Source of the DNA: Tenacibaculum sp. MAR_2010_89
GTDB taxonomy: Bacteria; Bacteroidota; Bacteroidia; Flavobacteriales; Flavobacteriaceae
Assembly: GCF_900105985.1 (NCBI RefSeq)
Contig: NZ_FNUB01000005.1
Location: forward strand, 1,116,001 to 1,180,000
Reading direction: 5' to 3'
Length of the DNA stretch: 64,000 nucleotides
Under the pieces are notes generated by a model. That model saw only the letters and a program-made list of their open reading frames with translations. It did no database searches and was not told the DNA's origin. Position numbers and translations under genes: made by a program. Below are positions 25,835 through 36,224 of this stretch, piece by piece (position 1 is the first letter of the stretch; each line of letters starts with the position of its first letter).

Positions 25835-28800
25835 ATGAATTTACCTACATTATTTAATAGTTTGAGTACGCGTTTTGGACTTTTAAAATCTAAAATGAAA
25901 ATAGAAAATGCGGTTAATGATTTTGGGTTACAAGTATTGTTAGAGAACACAGCGATAGAAATTTTAAACACCGTTTATGGATATAAATTTATAAACGCTA
26001 ATAAAGAATCATTAAACTTTGCAGCAGTTGATGCTTTAGATAATGAAAATGAAATTGCGCTTCAAATTACTTCAACTTTTAGTAAAATAAAAATAATTTC
26101 TACTATAAATAAGTATTTAAAAAACGATTTACATAAAAACCATAAGCACTTAAAGTTTTTCTTTTTAAAAGATGTGAAATCATTAAATAAAGGAACTATA
26201 AATGAAATTTCTAAATTATTAGAAACAAAAGGACTTAGTTTAAATGTAAAAGAAGATTTTATTGATTATGAGGCTATCTATCAAAAGTTATATTTTGATA
26301 CTCCAGATATTCCTAAAATACTTAAGGTTATCGAAATAATTGATAATGTTTTAGGTGTTTTACCAATTAATAAGATTTCTAGTTTTGCTTCTTTGGGAAT
26401 TTCATTTGAGAATGATGAAATGGAAAATGTTCACACACTTGTTTCAAGTCTTTTAAAACAGGGGATTAACATTTATATTACATCTAAAAAGTTATATGAT
26501 GAATTAAAAGATCATCGTTTTTTTGATTATTTGGTGCTAGTTAAGGATGTTAAAAGTATTAGCCATATTAATCATTATTTAATTATTATATCTAATCAAT
26601 ATATTCAAAAAAATTTAATAGAAGAAGAAAGCTGTGTTTTGTTTAAAACGTTATTGCATAACAATTATAAATCTAAAACATTAGCGTTCAATCCGTATAT
26701 TAATAATTTAAATAGAATTAAAAATAAACGGTTTAGGGTTTATAATAACTTAGATACCGATAAAAAAAATATTCAAGAGTTTTCAGAAAATCTAGTGGTT
26801 AATTTTATGTCGTCTAATACATCTCAACTTAAAGTTGATACAGAAAACATAAAAGAGAGTTTAATAAGTATTCGTAAAGGATTTGAGCATAAAATACTTC
26901 TAGAGAATAATCAACAAAAAACCATTTTATTTTATATAAATAAAATGGATGTTAAAATTATTTATATAGTTTTAAAAAATGGTTTTTCAACTATTTCTAC
27001 AATAGCTTATGTGAAAGGCCTTTCAAAAAAATATCCACTTAAAAACATTAATCTTTTAGTACCTCAAAACCCTAATCATAAAACTAGAAAAGTATTAGAT
27101 ACTTTTAAAGATAAGATAAGGATAGAAAACGTGTATTATATTGGAGAATTTTTGTTTGAAGAAACACTAAATGATATTAATCAATTACCAATTTTAGGAA
27201 TCGATGATTTTGTATCGCCAGTAATCAAACATGAAACAAATAGTATTCATTTAGTAGATATTTTACATTGGATTGTTGAAGAACGTTCACCTTCTATAGG
27301 AATCATTGAAGCGCCTGGAGGAATAGGAAAAACAACTTTAGTTGAAAAAATACATGATGAATTAATTAATAAAGAAAATGAATATAAACATTTGGTTCTT
27401 TTTATAGAAGCTAATGCTTTTATTGAAAGTTTTAAAAATACTGATTTTTCAGATGAAACTGAATATGATTTGTATTCTATTTTTAAGAAATGCCATAGTC
27501 AAGGGAATAGCATAGATGAGCAGTTGTTTTATAATAACTTTAACTATGGAAATATTTTAATGATAATTGATGGTGTAGATGAAATAGTGTCAACAATTAC
27601 AAGTTTTAACTTAGATTCTTTTTTAATTAAATTATCTGAATTAGGGGAGAAAATAGGAAAAGGGAAAATACTCTTAACCAGTAGAGATTTATATGTAAAA
27701 GATATTCAAACTTTTTTAAACAAAATTAATGGTAATGGAAATGCTATTGTTGTTTATAATTTAATGCCTTTTAATAAAAAATTAGCCGAAAAATATTTTT
27801 CATTAAATGGGGTTTCGCCTTCAAAAATAAAAAGGGGGCTTTCGTTGTTACATGAATTTGTAATGGAAAAAGAGAAGGGTAATGAATATGTATATCCTCC
27901 TTTTGTTTTAGATGTTGTTCTTGATTTTATGAATTCTGAAGAGAATTTTGAGGTTGATTCCGAGATGTTTAATTCAAATTATTTACTATCAAACCATAGA
28001 TTAGATTTTATTATTCAACAAACATTTAATAGGGAGGGAATAAAAAAACATGAGTATGGTTATGACTTAAGTATTGATAGTCAAGTAGCTTTTTTTACCC
28101 TTATGGCGATAGAAAAAATGGGTAGAATAAGAGAAGAAGAAATATTAGAAATAGTTAATCAAATTGATTTTATAAGTAATTCTGAAAAAGTAGCAAAAGG
28201 GTTAAGAGACCATCCTTTTATAAGAAAACAAGATGATTATTATGTTTTTATATACCGATTTTTGGCATCTGAATTTTGTGTTACTGGTGTTTTTAGCTTG
28301 TTGAAAAAGGAACCATTTATAGAAATTAGTAATGAATTAATAAGAGTTTTAGCTTTTGAAGCTAATTATAATTCTATCATAGCTAAAGGTATTATTGATA
28401 AAGTTAATTTAGATAATTCTTTTTCTAAAGATAATTTTTATGTTTTTATAAGAGGGTTAATTAATGATATAAAACAAAATAGAGAAGAGTTAAAGTTTAT
28501 TGATAAAAAGGCAATAAGTAATTTGTTTTTATTGTTGTGTGAATATTACTCTAATGAAGAGAAGTATAGCAATGAAAATTTTAATCATTTAATTAAAGTT
28601 GTTTTTGGAGATAAAGAAGGAAGTTTTATCTCTAACTTTTATTTAATGGATGTTCCAGATAACTTCACATTATTATTAAATTTTAGTGGGCTGAATTTGA
28701 AAAATAGTGAGATTAATAATTTTAATAATTTTATTTTTTGTGGATTTAATGCTGATACATCTTTTGAAAGTTCTTGTGAAATAAAGAATATAAACCTTCA

Positions 28801-29200
28801 TGGAGTTTCTTTATTTGATAAGTTGGAAGAAGTATCAATAAATGAAGAAAATTTTGATAATGTTGTAGGAGATAATAGTCTTCATAAAATTTTAAGATTA
28901 AAAGAATTAGGTAAAAGCGGGATAGAAAAAGAGATTAGAAAATATTTGAAATCTTTTTATATCGGAAAAACACTCAAAGACGCTATAAAACTAAGAGAAT
29001 TAAAAAATACATATCAAAATAACGATTTGATGGGAAAGATAACTAAGGAAATGCACAAACAAAATATCTTATTAGAAATTGATAATAGCGAATTAGTTAT
29101 AAATACGAAGTTGAAAAGTAAAATCAATAAATTTGTATATCAGGGTAGGAGTTTTACTGAAATAAGAGAGGTGTTTAAAGGAATTGCAGTTTCTATTTAA
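25835..29200 (+). CDS. SMEK-NACHT protein: NLR-like STAND NTPase, predicted antiviral
   Basis: The 1121-residue protein has an N-terminal SMEK domain (about 1-115) with FAAVDALDNENEIALQITST, a restriction-nuclease-like pattern with D66 and Q77. Two unassigned alpha/beta regions follow (about 185-290 and 345-445). The NACHT ATPase has Walker A GGIGKTT (495-501), Walker B LMIIDGVDE (575-583) and a sensor-like segment KILLTSRD (611-618). A helical region runs from 640 to 930. The C-terminal part (about 940-1121) has some pentapeptide-like character, then a helical end. NACHT and Avs-type STAND proteins defend against phages by sensing viral proteins and firing the N-terminal domain. Here the SMEK domain would be the nuclease-like effector (inference). 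TAA directly precedes the ATG, fixing the start. It stands alone between core genes. Confidence 0.85.
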   Translation: MNLPTLFNSLSTRFGLLKSKMKIENAVNDFGLQVLLENTAIEILNTVYGYKFINANKESLNFAAVDALDNENEIALQITSTFSKIKIISTINKYLKNDLHKNHKHLKFFFLKDVKSLNKGTINEISKLLETKGLSLNVKEDFIDYEAIYQKLYFDTPDIPKILKVIEIIDNVLGVLPINKISSFASLGISFENDEMENVHTLVSSLLKQGINIYITSKKLYDELKDHRFFDYLVLVKDVKSISHINHYLIIISNQYIQKNLIEEESCVLFKTLLHNNYKSKTLAFNPYINNLNRIKNKRFRVYNNLDTDKKNIQEFSENLVVNFMSSNTSQLKVDTENIKESLISIRKGFEHKILLENNQQKTILFYINKMDVKIIYIVLKNGFSTISTIAYVKGLSKKYPLKNINLLVPQNPNHKTRKVLDTFKDKIRIENVYYIGEFLFEETLNDINQLPILGIDDFVSPVIKHETNSIHLVDILHWIVEERSPSIGIIEAPGGIGKTTLVEKIHDELINKENEYKHLVLFIEANAFIESFKNTDFSDETEYDLYSIFKKCHSQGNSIDEQLFYNNFNYGNILMIIDGVDEIVSTITSFNLDSFLIKLSELGEKIGKGKILLTSRDLYVKDIQTFLNKINGNGNAIVVYNLMPFNKKLAEKYFSLNGVSPSKIKRGLSLLHEFVMEKEKGNEYVYPPFVLDVVLDFMNSEENFEVDSEMFNSNYLLSNHRLDFIIQQTFNREGIKKHEYGYDLSIDSQVAFFTLMAIEKMGRIREEEILEIVNQIDFISNSEKVAKGLRDHPFIRKQDDYYVFIYRFLASEFCVTGVFSLLKKEPFIEISNELIRVLAFEANYNSIIAKGIIDKVNLDNSFSKDNFYVFIRGLINDIKQNREELKFIDKKAISNLFLLLCEYYSNEEKYSNENFNHLIKVVFGDKEGSFISNFYLMDVPDNFTLLLNFSGLNLKNSEINNFNNFIFCGFNADTSFESSCEIKNINLHGVSLFDKLEEVSINEENFDNVVGDNSLHKILRLKELGKSGIEKEIRKYLKSFYIGKTLKDAIKLRELKNTYQNNDLMGKITKEMHKQNILLEIDNSELVINTKLKSKINKFVYQGRSFTEIREVFKGIAVSI

Positions 29201-29210
29201 TGTGTTTTAA

Positions 29211-29264
29211 AATAGCCATAAAGTAAAAGTATAACTATAAAATTTGTTTTACTTCATGGCTATG
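29211..29264. terminator. two-way stem-loop between converging genes
   Basis: A 17-bp inverted repeat with one mismatch (ATAGCCATAAAGTAAAA against TTTTACTTCATGGCTAT, 18-base loop) lies between the ends of the SMEK-NACHT gene and the M48 peptidase gene. It probably terminates both. Confidence 0.7.
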
Positions 29265-29271
29265 CAAGTTT

Positions 29272-30057
29272 TTATTTGCTGTACTTTTTAATTGCAACTT
29301 TAATTTTTTCAATTCTATTTTCAGGGTCAGGATGTGTGCTTTGAAATTCAGGAACACGATTAGGTCCAGCTGCAGCTTTTAAAATTTCCATTACGTTTAT
29401 TAGATAGCGAGGGTCGTAACCTGCATCTATCATAAGTTTTACACCCAATTCGTCACTTTCTAGTTCATCACCACGCCCATTTTTAAGTAAAGTTTTTTGA
29501 CCAACACTATTAGCAAGTTGACCTAAATCAGCACCAACAGAAGCTCCCATTGTTAAAAGCTTCCAAAAGTTAGCTTCAGTAATTCTTTCATTTGAATGTT
29601 TACCTAAAACATGCCCAATTTCATGACCTAAAACCCCAGCAAGCATATTTTCATTCAAGCTACCATTACTGTTTGTTAATTTTGAAAATAAAGCATAAGT
29701 AATAAAAATTTGACCACCAGGTAAAGCAAAAGCATTAATAGCTCTTTGATCTTTTAATAAATGAAAATCATATTTGTATCCAGACTTTCTTGCTACAGTA
29801 TTATTTACTAATTTCTGACCAATTTGATCAACAATCTGTTGATATCTGTTGTCAGGATATAACCCACCGTGTTGTTGAGCCATAGAAGGAGCTTGTTGTA
29901 AACCAATGGCAATTTCTTGTTCTGGAGATAAACTAATAGATTGTGTTTTTCCTGTATAAGGATTTTCTTCTTGCTGACTACATTTTTTTAAATATGCAAA
30001 CGCAACGATTACTAGTCCAATAAGTAAACGAATTTTAAAACCGCCTCTATTTCTCAT
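29272..30057 (-). CDS. M48 family metallopeptidase, membrane-anchored
   Basis: The 261-residue protein has an N-terminal hydrophobic segment (about 8-21, LLIGLVIVAFAYL) followed by KKC, where the cysteine could be a non-standard lipobox. The peptidase domain carries zinc motif HEIGHVLGKHSNER near residue 146 and the third ligand in ESDELGVKLMIDAGYDP. It is a periplasmic quality-control protease of the BepA/YggG/LoiP type. Confidence 0.88.
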   Translation of the reverse strand: MRNRGGFKIRLLIGLVIVAFAYLKKCSQQEENPYTGKTQSISLSPEQEIAIGLQQAPSMAQQHGGLYPDNRYQQIVDQIGQKLVNNTVARKSGYKYDFHLLKDQRAINAFALPGGQIFITYALFSKLTNSNGSLNENMLAGVLGHEIGHVLGKHSNERITEANFWKLLTMGASVGADLGQLANSVGQKTLLKNGRGDELESDELGVKLMIDAGYDPRYLINVMEILKAAAGPNRVPEFQSTHPDPENRIEKIKVAIKKYSK

Positions 30058-30172
30058 TTTTATGCTTTGATTTTTTGTGTTAGCTATAAATATACAAAAT
30101 ATATAATTTAACGGATATCAGTTTTTTGTGAAGCATAAAAAACTTAAATTTACGCAGTTAAAATACCATTCT

Positions 30173-31930
30173 ATGGAGGCTCATTTTGAATTGAATGAAG
30201 TAACTAAAAAGTTACCTAAACATTTACATAAATTTATAGTAAAACAACCTTATAATGAATATACTGCGCAAAATCAAGCAGTATGGCGTTATGTAATGAG
30301 AATGAATGTAGATTATTTGGGTAAAGTTGCCCATAAATCATACATAAAAGGTCTTGAAAAAACAGGTATTTCAGTAGAGTATATTCCTAGAATGGAAGGG
30401 ATGAATCGTATATTAAAAGAAATAGGATGGTCAGCTGTTTCTGTTGATGGTTTTATACCTCCTAATGCATTTATGGAATTTCAAGCTTATAATGTATTGG
30501 TTATTGCTTCTGATATGAGAACAATTGGTCATATAGAATATACACCTGCGCCAGATATTATTCATGAGGCAGCTGGTCATGCTCCAATTATAGCAAATCC
30601 AGAATATGCTGAGTATTTACGTCGTTTTGGAGAAATTGGTGCAAAAGCTATTTCTTCTTCTAAAGATTTTGAAATGTATGAAGCCATTCGTTTGCTATCA
30701 ATATTAAAGGAAGACCCTAATGCCTCAAAAGAAGCAATTGAAGAAGCACAAAAGAAAGTTGAATGGCTACAAGATAATATGGGAGAATTGTCTGAGATGG
30801 CTCAGATAAGAAATTTACACTGGTGGACTGTTGAGTACGGATTAATAGGTACTGTCGATGATCCAAAAATTTATGGAGCTGGCCTTTTATCTTCAATTGG
30901 TGAAAGTAAGGGGTGTTTACAGGAAGAGGTTAAGAAATTACCTTATTCAATTGAAGCTGCAGATGTAAGTTTTGATATCACTAAACCACAACCACAATTA
31001 TTTGTAACTCCAAATTTTGCACATTTAAGTTTAGTTTTAGAACAGTTTGCTAATAAAATGGCAATAAGAACAGGTGGATTAAAAGGAGTAGAAAAATTAA
31101 TAGATTCTAATAATTTAGGTACTATTGAATTAAGTACTGGTATCCAAATATCTGGTGTATTTACAAATGTAATATCTGATGAAAAAAATCGCCCTATTTA
31201 TATTCAAACAACTGGAGGTACTGCATTATCAAATAGAGATAAAGAGTTAATTGGACATGGAATAAATTATCATGCTGAAGGGTATGGAAGTCCAATAGGA
31301 AAATTAAAAGGGATTAATATTCCAATTGAAAATATGAGTCCTAGAGATTTAGAGGCTTATGGAATTTATGAAGGAAAACAAGTTTCTTTAGAGTTTGAAG
31401 GAGGAGTTAAAGTAGAAGGAGAAGTTATTACTGGTACAAGAGAGTTAAGAGGGAGGATTTTATTAATTTCTTTTAAAAATTGTACGGTAACATATGGAGA
31501 AAAAGTATTATTCCATCCTGATTGGGGTATATATGATATGGCTGTTGGTGTTGAGGTGGTTTCTGCCTATGCAGGACCAGCTGATGTAAACTCTTTTGAA
31601 GATTTAGGAAAAGTGTCAGAAACCAAAACTCATAAAATAGCATATTCAGAATCTGATGAGAAATTATATTCATTATATGATTCGGTTAGAGAGATGAGGG
31701 AAAATGGTACGGTTTCTGAAGTTAAAATAAAAGATATTTTTGAACAACTAGAATCTCAATTTAAAAACGATTGGTTATTACCGTTAGAGTTATTAGAGTT
31801 AGCTTTTGATAAAGAATATTCAATAAAAAGTAGCATAAAAGAATATTTGGAGAAACTTAAAGGTAACAAAAGCTACAAAACATTAATAGAAAACGGATTA
31901 TTTTTGCTTAACAATTACCAACAAGCATAA
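30173..31930 (+). CDS. aromatic amino acid hydroxylase, long C-terminal form
   Basis: A pterin- and iron-dependent hydroxylase, most likely of phenylalanine. The iron motif is IIHEAAGHAPIIANPEYAEY. The frame opens at a GTG at 30128, but MEAHFELNEV at 30173 is the better start, giving 585 residues. The catalytic domain ends near residue 300. About 285 further residues follow, including a beta-rich part (LSTGIQISGVFTN, IYIQTTGGTALS) not found in the roughly 270-300-residue bacterial PhhA. The long form is known in Bacteroidetes, but the tail's function is not. The rhodanese gene starts 1 base after the stop. Confidence 0.88.
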   Translation: MEAHFELNEVTKKLPKHLHKFIVKQPYNEYTAQNQAVWRYVMRMNVDYLGKVAHKSYIKGLEKTGISVEYIPRMEGMNRILKEIGWSAVSVDGFIPPNAFMEFQAYNVLVIASDMRTIGHIEYTPAPDIIHEAAGHAPIIANPEYAEYLRRFGEIGAKAISSSKDFEMYEAIRLLSILKEDPNASKEAIEEAQKKVEWLQDNMGELSEMAQIRNLHWWTVEYGLIGTVDDPKIYGAGLLSSIGESKGCLQEEVKKLPYSIEAADVSFDITKPQPQLFVTPNFAHLSLVLEQFANKMAIRTGGLKGVEKLIDSNNLGTIELSTGIQISGVFTNVISDEKNRPIYIQTTGGTALSNRDKELIGHGINYHAEGYGSPIGKLKGINIPIENMSPRDLEAYGIYEGKQVSLEFEGGVKVEGEVITGTRELRGRILLISFKNCTVTYGEKVLFHPDWGIYDMAVGVEVVSAYAGPADVNSFEDLGKVSETKTHKIAYSESDEKLYSLYDSVREMRENGTVSEVKIKDIFEQLESQFKNDWLLPLELLELAFDKEYSIKSSIKEYLEKLKGNKSYKTLIENGLFLLNNYQQA

Positions 31931-31931
31931 A

Positions 31932-32240
31932 ATGGGATTATTTAATTTATTTAGAAAAAAAAACATGAGTAACGAAATTAAAGAATATTTAGAGAAAGGA
32001 GCAGTTGTATTAGATGTTAGAACTCTAGGTGAATGGAATGAAGGACATTCTGAAGGTGCTAAGCATATTGTTCTAAACACAATACCAGAAAATGTAGAAA
32101 CAATCAAATCATGGGGAAAACCTGTAATTGCTGTTTGTAGAAGTGGAGGAAGAAGTGGTCAGGCTACTGATTTTTTAACTAATCATGGAGTTGATGTAAT
32201 TAATGGTGGCCCATGGGGAAATGTAGATCAACATCTTTAA
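31932..32240 (+). CDS. rhodanese-like domain protein
   Basis: This 102-residue single-domain rhodanese has VLDVRTLGEWNEGHSEGA at the start of the fold and the active-site loop VCRSGGRSGQAT with the catalytic cysteine. It moves sulfane sulfur between carriers. Start choice: 31932 (MGLFNLFRKK) or an internal ATG at 31965 (MSNEIKEYL). The first follows the upstream stop by one base, suggesting coupling. Confidence 0.88.
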   Translation: MGLFNLFRKKNMSNEIKEYLEKGAVVLDVRTLGEWNEGHSEGAKHIVLNTIPENVETIKSWGKPVIAVCRSGGRSGQATDFLTNHGVDVINGGPWGNVDQHL

Positions 32241-32265
32241 ACTACTTTTAAGAAACTGTTTAAAA

Positions 32266-32309
32266 TAAAAAAGGCAATCTGAAATAACATATCAGATTGC
32301 CTTTTTTAT
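32266..32309. terminator. two-way terminator between rhodanese and GSCFA genes
   Basis: A 16-bp perfect stem (AAAAAAGGCAATCTGA / TCAGATTGCCTTTTTT) with a 9-base loop lies between two converging genes. U tracts form in both directions. Confidence 0.92.
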
Positions 32310-32336
32310 ACTATATATAGTATAAAGTTGATGTTT

Positions 32337-33287
32337 TTAAAAGGAAATATGTGTGTGTGTGTCTTTTAAGATTTTTATTTTTTCTTGAAGATTACTTATA
32401 AATTTCTGGTGTGCTTCTGAATTAGGGTTAAAAGACCTATGTGCCAATCCTTTTTGAATAATTTCAATTTGATTCATTGTTTGTAAAGAATCGTTTGTAA
32501 ACCAAGTTTGGTTGAATTTTTCCCAAATATAATTTATAGCTGTTGTATTAGGGTGAATCATATCTTCAGTATAAAAACGATAATCACGTAATTCATCCAT
32601 CATTATTTCATAGGAAGGAAAATAATATGTTTTGTCTCGAGGTTCAATAATATTATGAATAGCCGTTAATAAATGTGATTTACTTCGTTGGTTTTCAATA
32701 AAACCATCTTTAATATGACGAACAGGAGATACTGTATATAGTATCGAAACATTTTTATTTACTGATTTTATTAATGAATTAATAGCGTCTAAACTTTCTG
32801 AAATTTCTTCAACAGATAAAATTTCTTTTAAAAACTTTTTTTGCGGTATTTTATGACAATTAGCCACGATAGTGTCACTTTCTATAAATCGATATATCCA
32901 AGAAGTCCCCAATGTAATAACTATATGTGAGGCAGTTTTTAACTGTTTTGAAGTTGTATTAATAGCTTCGTTTAAGCAATTTAATAGCTCATTTTTATCA
33001 GGAGAACTTAAAGAAGAATGAGCATCAAAAGTATGCCATCGTTCATTCTGAAAAAAGATATCTTGTTCAGTATATTCTTTTTGGTTAATTGCATTATTAA
33101 CTATTGTTTCAATAGCTTTAGGATGAAATAAAATACCAAAAGGATTTTGTAGCGTTTTAAATTTATAATACGTTAATTTATTTCCGATATTTTCAGAAAA
33201 GCAAGAACCAATTAATACAACTTCCGATTGATAATCTAATTGATTATGCTGTTGAGGTTTTAACGGTACTTGAGTTTGTAAATTCAT
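32337..33287 (-). CDS. GSCFA domain protein
   Basis: The start at 33287 (MNLQTQVPLKP) is preferred over the open extension to 33335. It gives 316 residues. The name-giving motif GSCFSENIGNKL is near residue 28, with later VITLGTSWIYR, SPVRHIKDG and IHPN as the likely SGNH-hydrolase-type catalytic blocks. GSCFA proteins are a Bacteroidetes-rich family of probable esterases. The substrate is unknown. Confidence 0.88.
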   Translation of the reverse strand: MNLQTQVPLKPQQHNQLDYQSEVVLIGSCFSENIGNKLTYYKFKTLQNPFGILFHPKAIETIVNNAINQKEYTEQDIFFQNERWHTFDAHSSLSSPDKNELLNCLNEAINTTSKQLKTASHIVITLGTSWIYRFIESDTIVANCHKIPQKKFLKEILSVEEISESLDAINSLIKSVNKNVSILYTVSPVRHIKDGFIENQRSKSHLLTAIHNIIEPRDKTYYFPSYEIMMDELRDYRFYTEDMIHPNTTAINYIWEKFNQTWFTNDSLQTMNQIEIIQKGLAHRSFNPNSEAHQKFISNLQEKIKILKDTHTHISF

Positions 33288-33396
33288 GATTAACACTTTG
33301 ATATTGTAATATAAGTAAGTCTTTTTTGAAACCAAGATTAGAGTTTTCTAGTGCTTAAATTTAAAATGCTCACCTTTATTTCTTTCTCACAAATAT

Positions 33397-33435
33397 AAAA
33401 AGGTTCAAAGTAAATGAAAACTATGAACCTTTTTT
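33397..33435 (-). terminator. terminator after alaS
   Basis: AAAAAGGTTCA / TGAACCTTTTT with a 16-base loop, 20 bases beyond the alaS stop. Confidence 0.8.
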
Positions 33436-33454
33436 AAAATATTTTTAATCTGTT

Positions 33455-36070
33455 TTATCCGATGTATTCAATTGCTTTTTCTAATACTTTTGGAATTCCA
33501 CCTGGGTTTTTACCTCCAGCAGTAGCAAAGAAATTTTGTCCACCACCACCACCGTGAATGTACTTCCCTAATTCTCTAACTACTTTACCAGCATCATACC
33601 CACGTTCGTTTGCAAGTTCTTTAGAAATATAACAAGTTAACATTGCTTTTTCAGGCGAAGCAGAAGAAGCAAATAGAACAAATAAATTATCTATTTCCCC
33701 ACCTAATTCAAATAGTAAGGTTTTAATACTAGTTGGATCTAAATCTACTTTAGTAGCTACAAAGTGAACACCATTAACCTCTTGTAATTGGTTTTTGATG
33801 TCACCCTTCATGTTTTTAGCTTTATCTTTTAATAATTGCTCTAATTGCTTTTTTAAATTAGCATTTTCATCTTGTAAAGCAACTACCGATTTAGTAAGGT
33901 TTTTAGGGTTTTTTAATACCTGTTTTACTTCTGTGTAATTACGTTCAATATCTTCAAAGTAATCACCTACGGCTATATTAGTAATGGCTTCAATACGACG
34001 AATTCCAGCTGCAACGGCTCCTTCTGATTTTATTTTGAAATACCAAATATCACCAGTTTGTTGTACATGAGTTCCACCACATAATTCTATTGATTGTCCA
34101 AAACGAATAGCACGAACACTATCACCATATTTTTCACCAAATAAAGCCATTGCACCTTCATCAATAGCTTGTTGCATTGGGATGTTTCTTTTTTCTATTA
34201 ATGGAAGGTTTTCTCGAATACGAGCATTTACAAACTCTTCTATTTCTTGTAATTGATCTTTATCAACTTTAGAAAAGTGAGAAAAATCAAAACGTAAATG
34301 TTTAGGACTAACTAATGATCCTTTTTGTTCAACATGAGTTCCTAAAACTGCACGTAATGCTTGGTGTAATAAGTGAGTAGCAGAATGATTACTTGCAGAT
34401 AATCGTCTAAATTCATCATTTACTACTGCTTTAAACGTGTCATTTAAGTTTTTAGGAAGGTTTTTAGCAAAATGAATAATTACATTGTTTTCCTTTTTAG
34501 TATCCGTTATGTATATAACATCACCATTTGGAGTTTCAATGGCACCTTTGTCACCAACTTGTCCACCACCTTCAGGATAAAAAGGAGTCATGTTAAATAC
34601 TAATTGATATTGGTCACCATCTTTTTTAGTGGTAACTTTTCTGTAACGTGTTAATTTTACATCAGCAGTTAAGGTGTCGTATCCAATAAATTCTTCTACT
34701 TCATCTTCTATTAAAATAACCCAATCACCAGTTTCACTTGCAGAAGCTGCACGAGAACGATCTTTTTGAGCTTTCATCCCAGCATTAAATTCTTCTTCAT
34801 TAATCTCATATCCTTTTTCACGAGCAATTAATTGAGTTAAATCTAAAGGAAAACCATAGGTGTCATATAATTCAAAAGCTTTTTTACCAGATACTGTTTT
34901 TCCATTAGTGTCTTCTATAACTTTATCTAATAATAACAATCCTTGATCTAGTGTACGTAAAAAAGAAGCTTCTTCTTCTTTAATTACATTATGTACTAAA
35001 GTGTCTTGCTTTTTAATTTCAGGAAAAGCAGCACCCATTTGATGTGATAACGTTTCTGCTAACTTATAAATGAAAGGTTCTTTTTGATTTAAGAATGTAA
35101 ATCCATAACGAATAGCTCTACGCAATATTCTACGAATAACATAACCTGCACCATTATTACTAGGTAATTGACCATCAGCAATAGCAAAAGCAACTGCACG
35201 AACGTGGTCAGCAATAACACGAATAGCAATATCTATTTTTTCATCTTTGCCATATTCAATCCCAGTGATGGTTTCAACTTCACGAATTAAAGGTGTAAAA
35301 ACATCAGTATCGTAATTAGATTGAACTCCTTGTAAAACCATACATAAACGTTCAAACCCCATACCTGTATCAATATGTTTAGAAGGAAGCCCTTCTAAAG
35401 TACCGTTAGCTTTACGATTGTATTGCATAAATACTAAGTTCCAAATTTCAACAACTTGTGGGTGATCTTCATTAACTAATGATTTTCCGTCTACTTTAGC
35501 TTTTTCTTCGGCTGTACGAATATCAACATGAATTTCTGAACATGGACCACAAGGACCTTGCTCACCCATTTCCCAGAAATTATCTTTTTTATTTCCCATT
35601 AAAATACGATCTTCTGAAATATATTGCTTCCATAAATCGTATGCTTCTTGGTCCATTTTAGTACCGTCTTTTTCATCACCTTCAAAAACGGTTACGTATA
35701 AAATATCTTTATCTATTTTAAAAACCTCAGTTAATAATTCCCAAGCCCAAGCAATAGCTTCTTTTTTAAAATAATCACCAAAACTCCAGTTTCCTAGCAT
35801 CTCAAACATAGTATGATGATAGGTGTCATATCCAACTTCTTCTAAATCGTTATGTTTTCCTGAAACACGTAAACATTTTTGAGAATCTGAAATTCTATTA
35901 TTTTTTGGTGTGGCATTACCTAAAAAGTACTCCTTAAACGGGGCCATACCAGAGTTGGTAAACATTAAGGTAGGATCGTTTTTTAGCACCATAGGTGCAG
36001 AAGGAACGATGTCATGTTGTTTCGATTTAAAAAAATCTAAAAATTTAGCTCTAACTTCTTGAGATTTCAT
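33455..36070 (-). CDS. alaS: alanyl-tRNA synthetase
   Basis: The 871-residue protein has the class II catalytic core ([21 protein letters not shown] at the N-terminus and [12 protein letters not shown]). The editing domain carries zinc-site motifs [13 protein letters not shown] and [11 protein letters not shown]. The C-terminal DHHA1 region ends with [14 protein letters not shown]. Length matches the family and no frameshift is visible over 2.6 kb. Confidence 0.97.
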   Translation of the reverse strand: MKSQEVRAKFLDFFKSKQHDIVPSAPMVLKNDPTLMFTNSGMAPFKEYFLGNATPKNNRISDSQKCLRVSGKHNDLEEVGYDTYHHTMFEMLGNWSFGDYFKKEAIAWAWELLTEVFKIDKDILYVTVFEGDEKDGTKMDQEAYDLWKQYISEDRILMGNKKDNFWEMGEQGPCGPCSEIHVDIRTAEEKAKVDGKSLVNEDHPQVVEIWNLVFMQYNRKANGTLEGLPSKHIDTGMGFERLCMVLQGVQSNYDTDVFTPLIREVETITGIEYGKDEKIDIAIRVIADHVRAVAFAIADGQLPSNNGAGYVIRRILRRAIRYGFTFLNQKEPFIYKLAETLSHQMGAAFPEIKKQDTLVHNVIKEEEASFLRTLDQGLLLLDKVIEDTNGKTVSGKKAFELYDTYGFPLDLTQLIAREKGYEINEEEFNAGMKAQKDRSRAASASETGDWVILIEDEVEEFIGYDTLTADVKLTRYRKVTTKKDGDQYQLVFNMTPFYPEGGGQVGDKGAIETPNGDVIYITDTKKENNVIIHFAKNLPKNLNDTFKAVVNDEFRRLSASNHSATHLLHQALRAVLGTHVEQKGSLVSPKHLRFDFSHFSKVDKDQLQEIEEFVNARIRENLPLIEKRNIPMQQAIDEGAMALFGEKYGDSVRAIRFGQSIELCGGTHVQQTGDIWYFKIKSEGAVAAGIRRIEAITNIAVGDYFEDIERNYTEVKQVLKNPKNLTKSVVALQDENANLKKQLEQLLKDKAKNMKGDIKNQLQEVNGVHFVATKVDLDPTSIKTLLFELGGEIDNLFVLFASSASPEKAMLTCYISKELANERGYDAGKVVRELGKYIHGGGGGQNFFATAGGKNPGGIPKVLEKAIEYIG

Positions 36071-36144
36071 ACCACTCCAGTATCTTAAAATTGTTAATTT
36101 TTAACTAAAAAACCGCTTTAAATAAGTAGTTTTAAAACATTTTG

Positions 36145-36152
36145 TAAATTTG
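36145..36152 (+). promoter_or_regulatory. possible -7 element for the M23 peptidase gene
   Basis: TAAATTTG matches TAnnTTTG in the alaS/M23 divergent gap, 72 bases before the ATG. No TTG at the expected -33 distance. Confidence 0.38.
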
Positions 36153-36224
36153 TGTGTTTCCAAACAATAAACCCTTAAATAAAGGCGCTCGTTTAAAGAG
36201 CACAAAAATAGTATATTTAGCATT

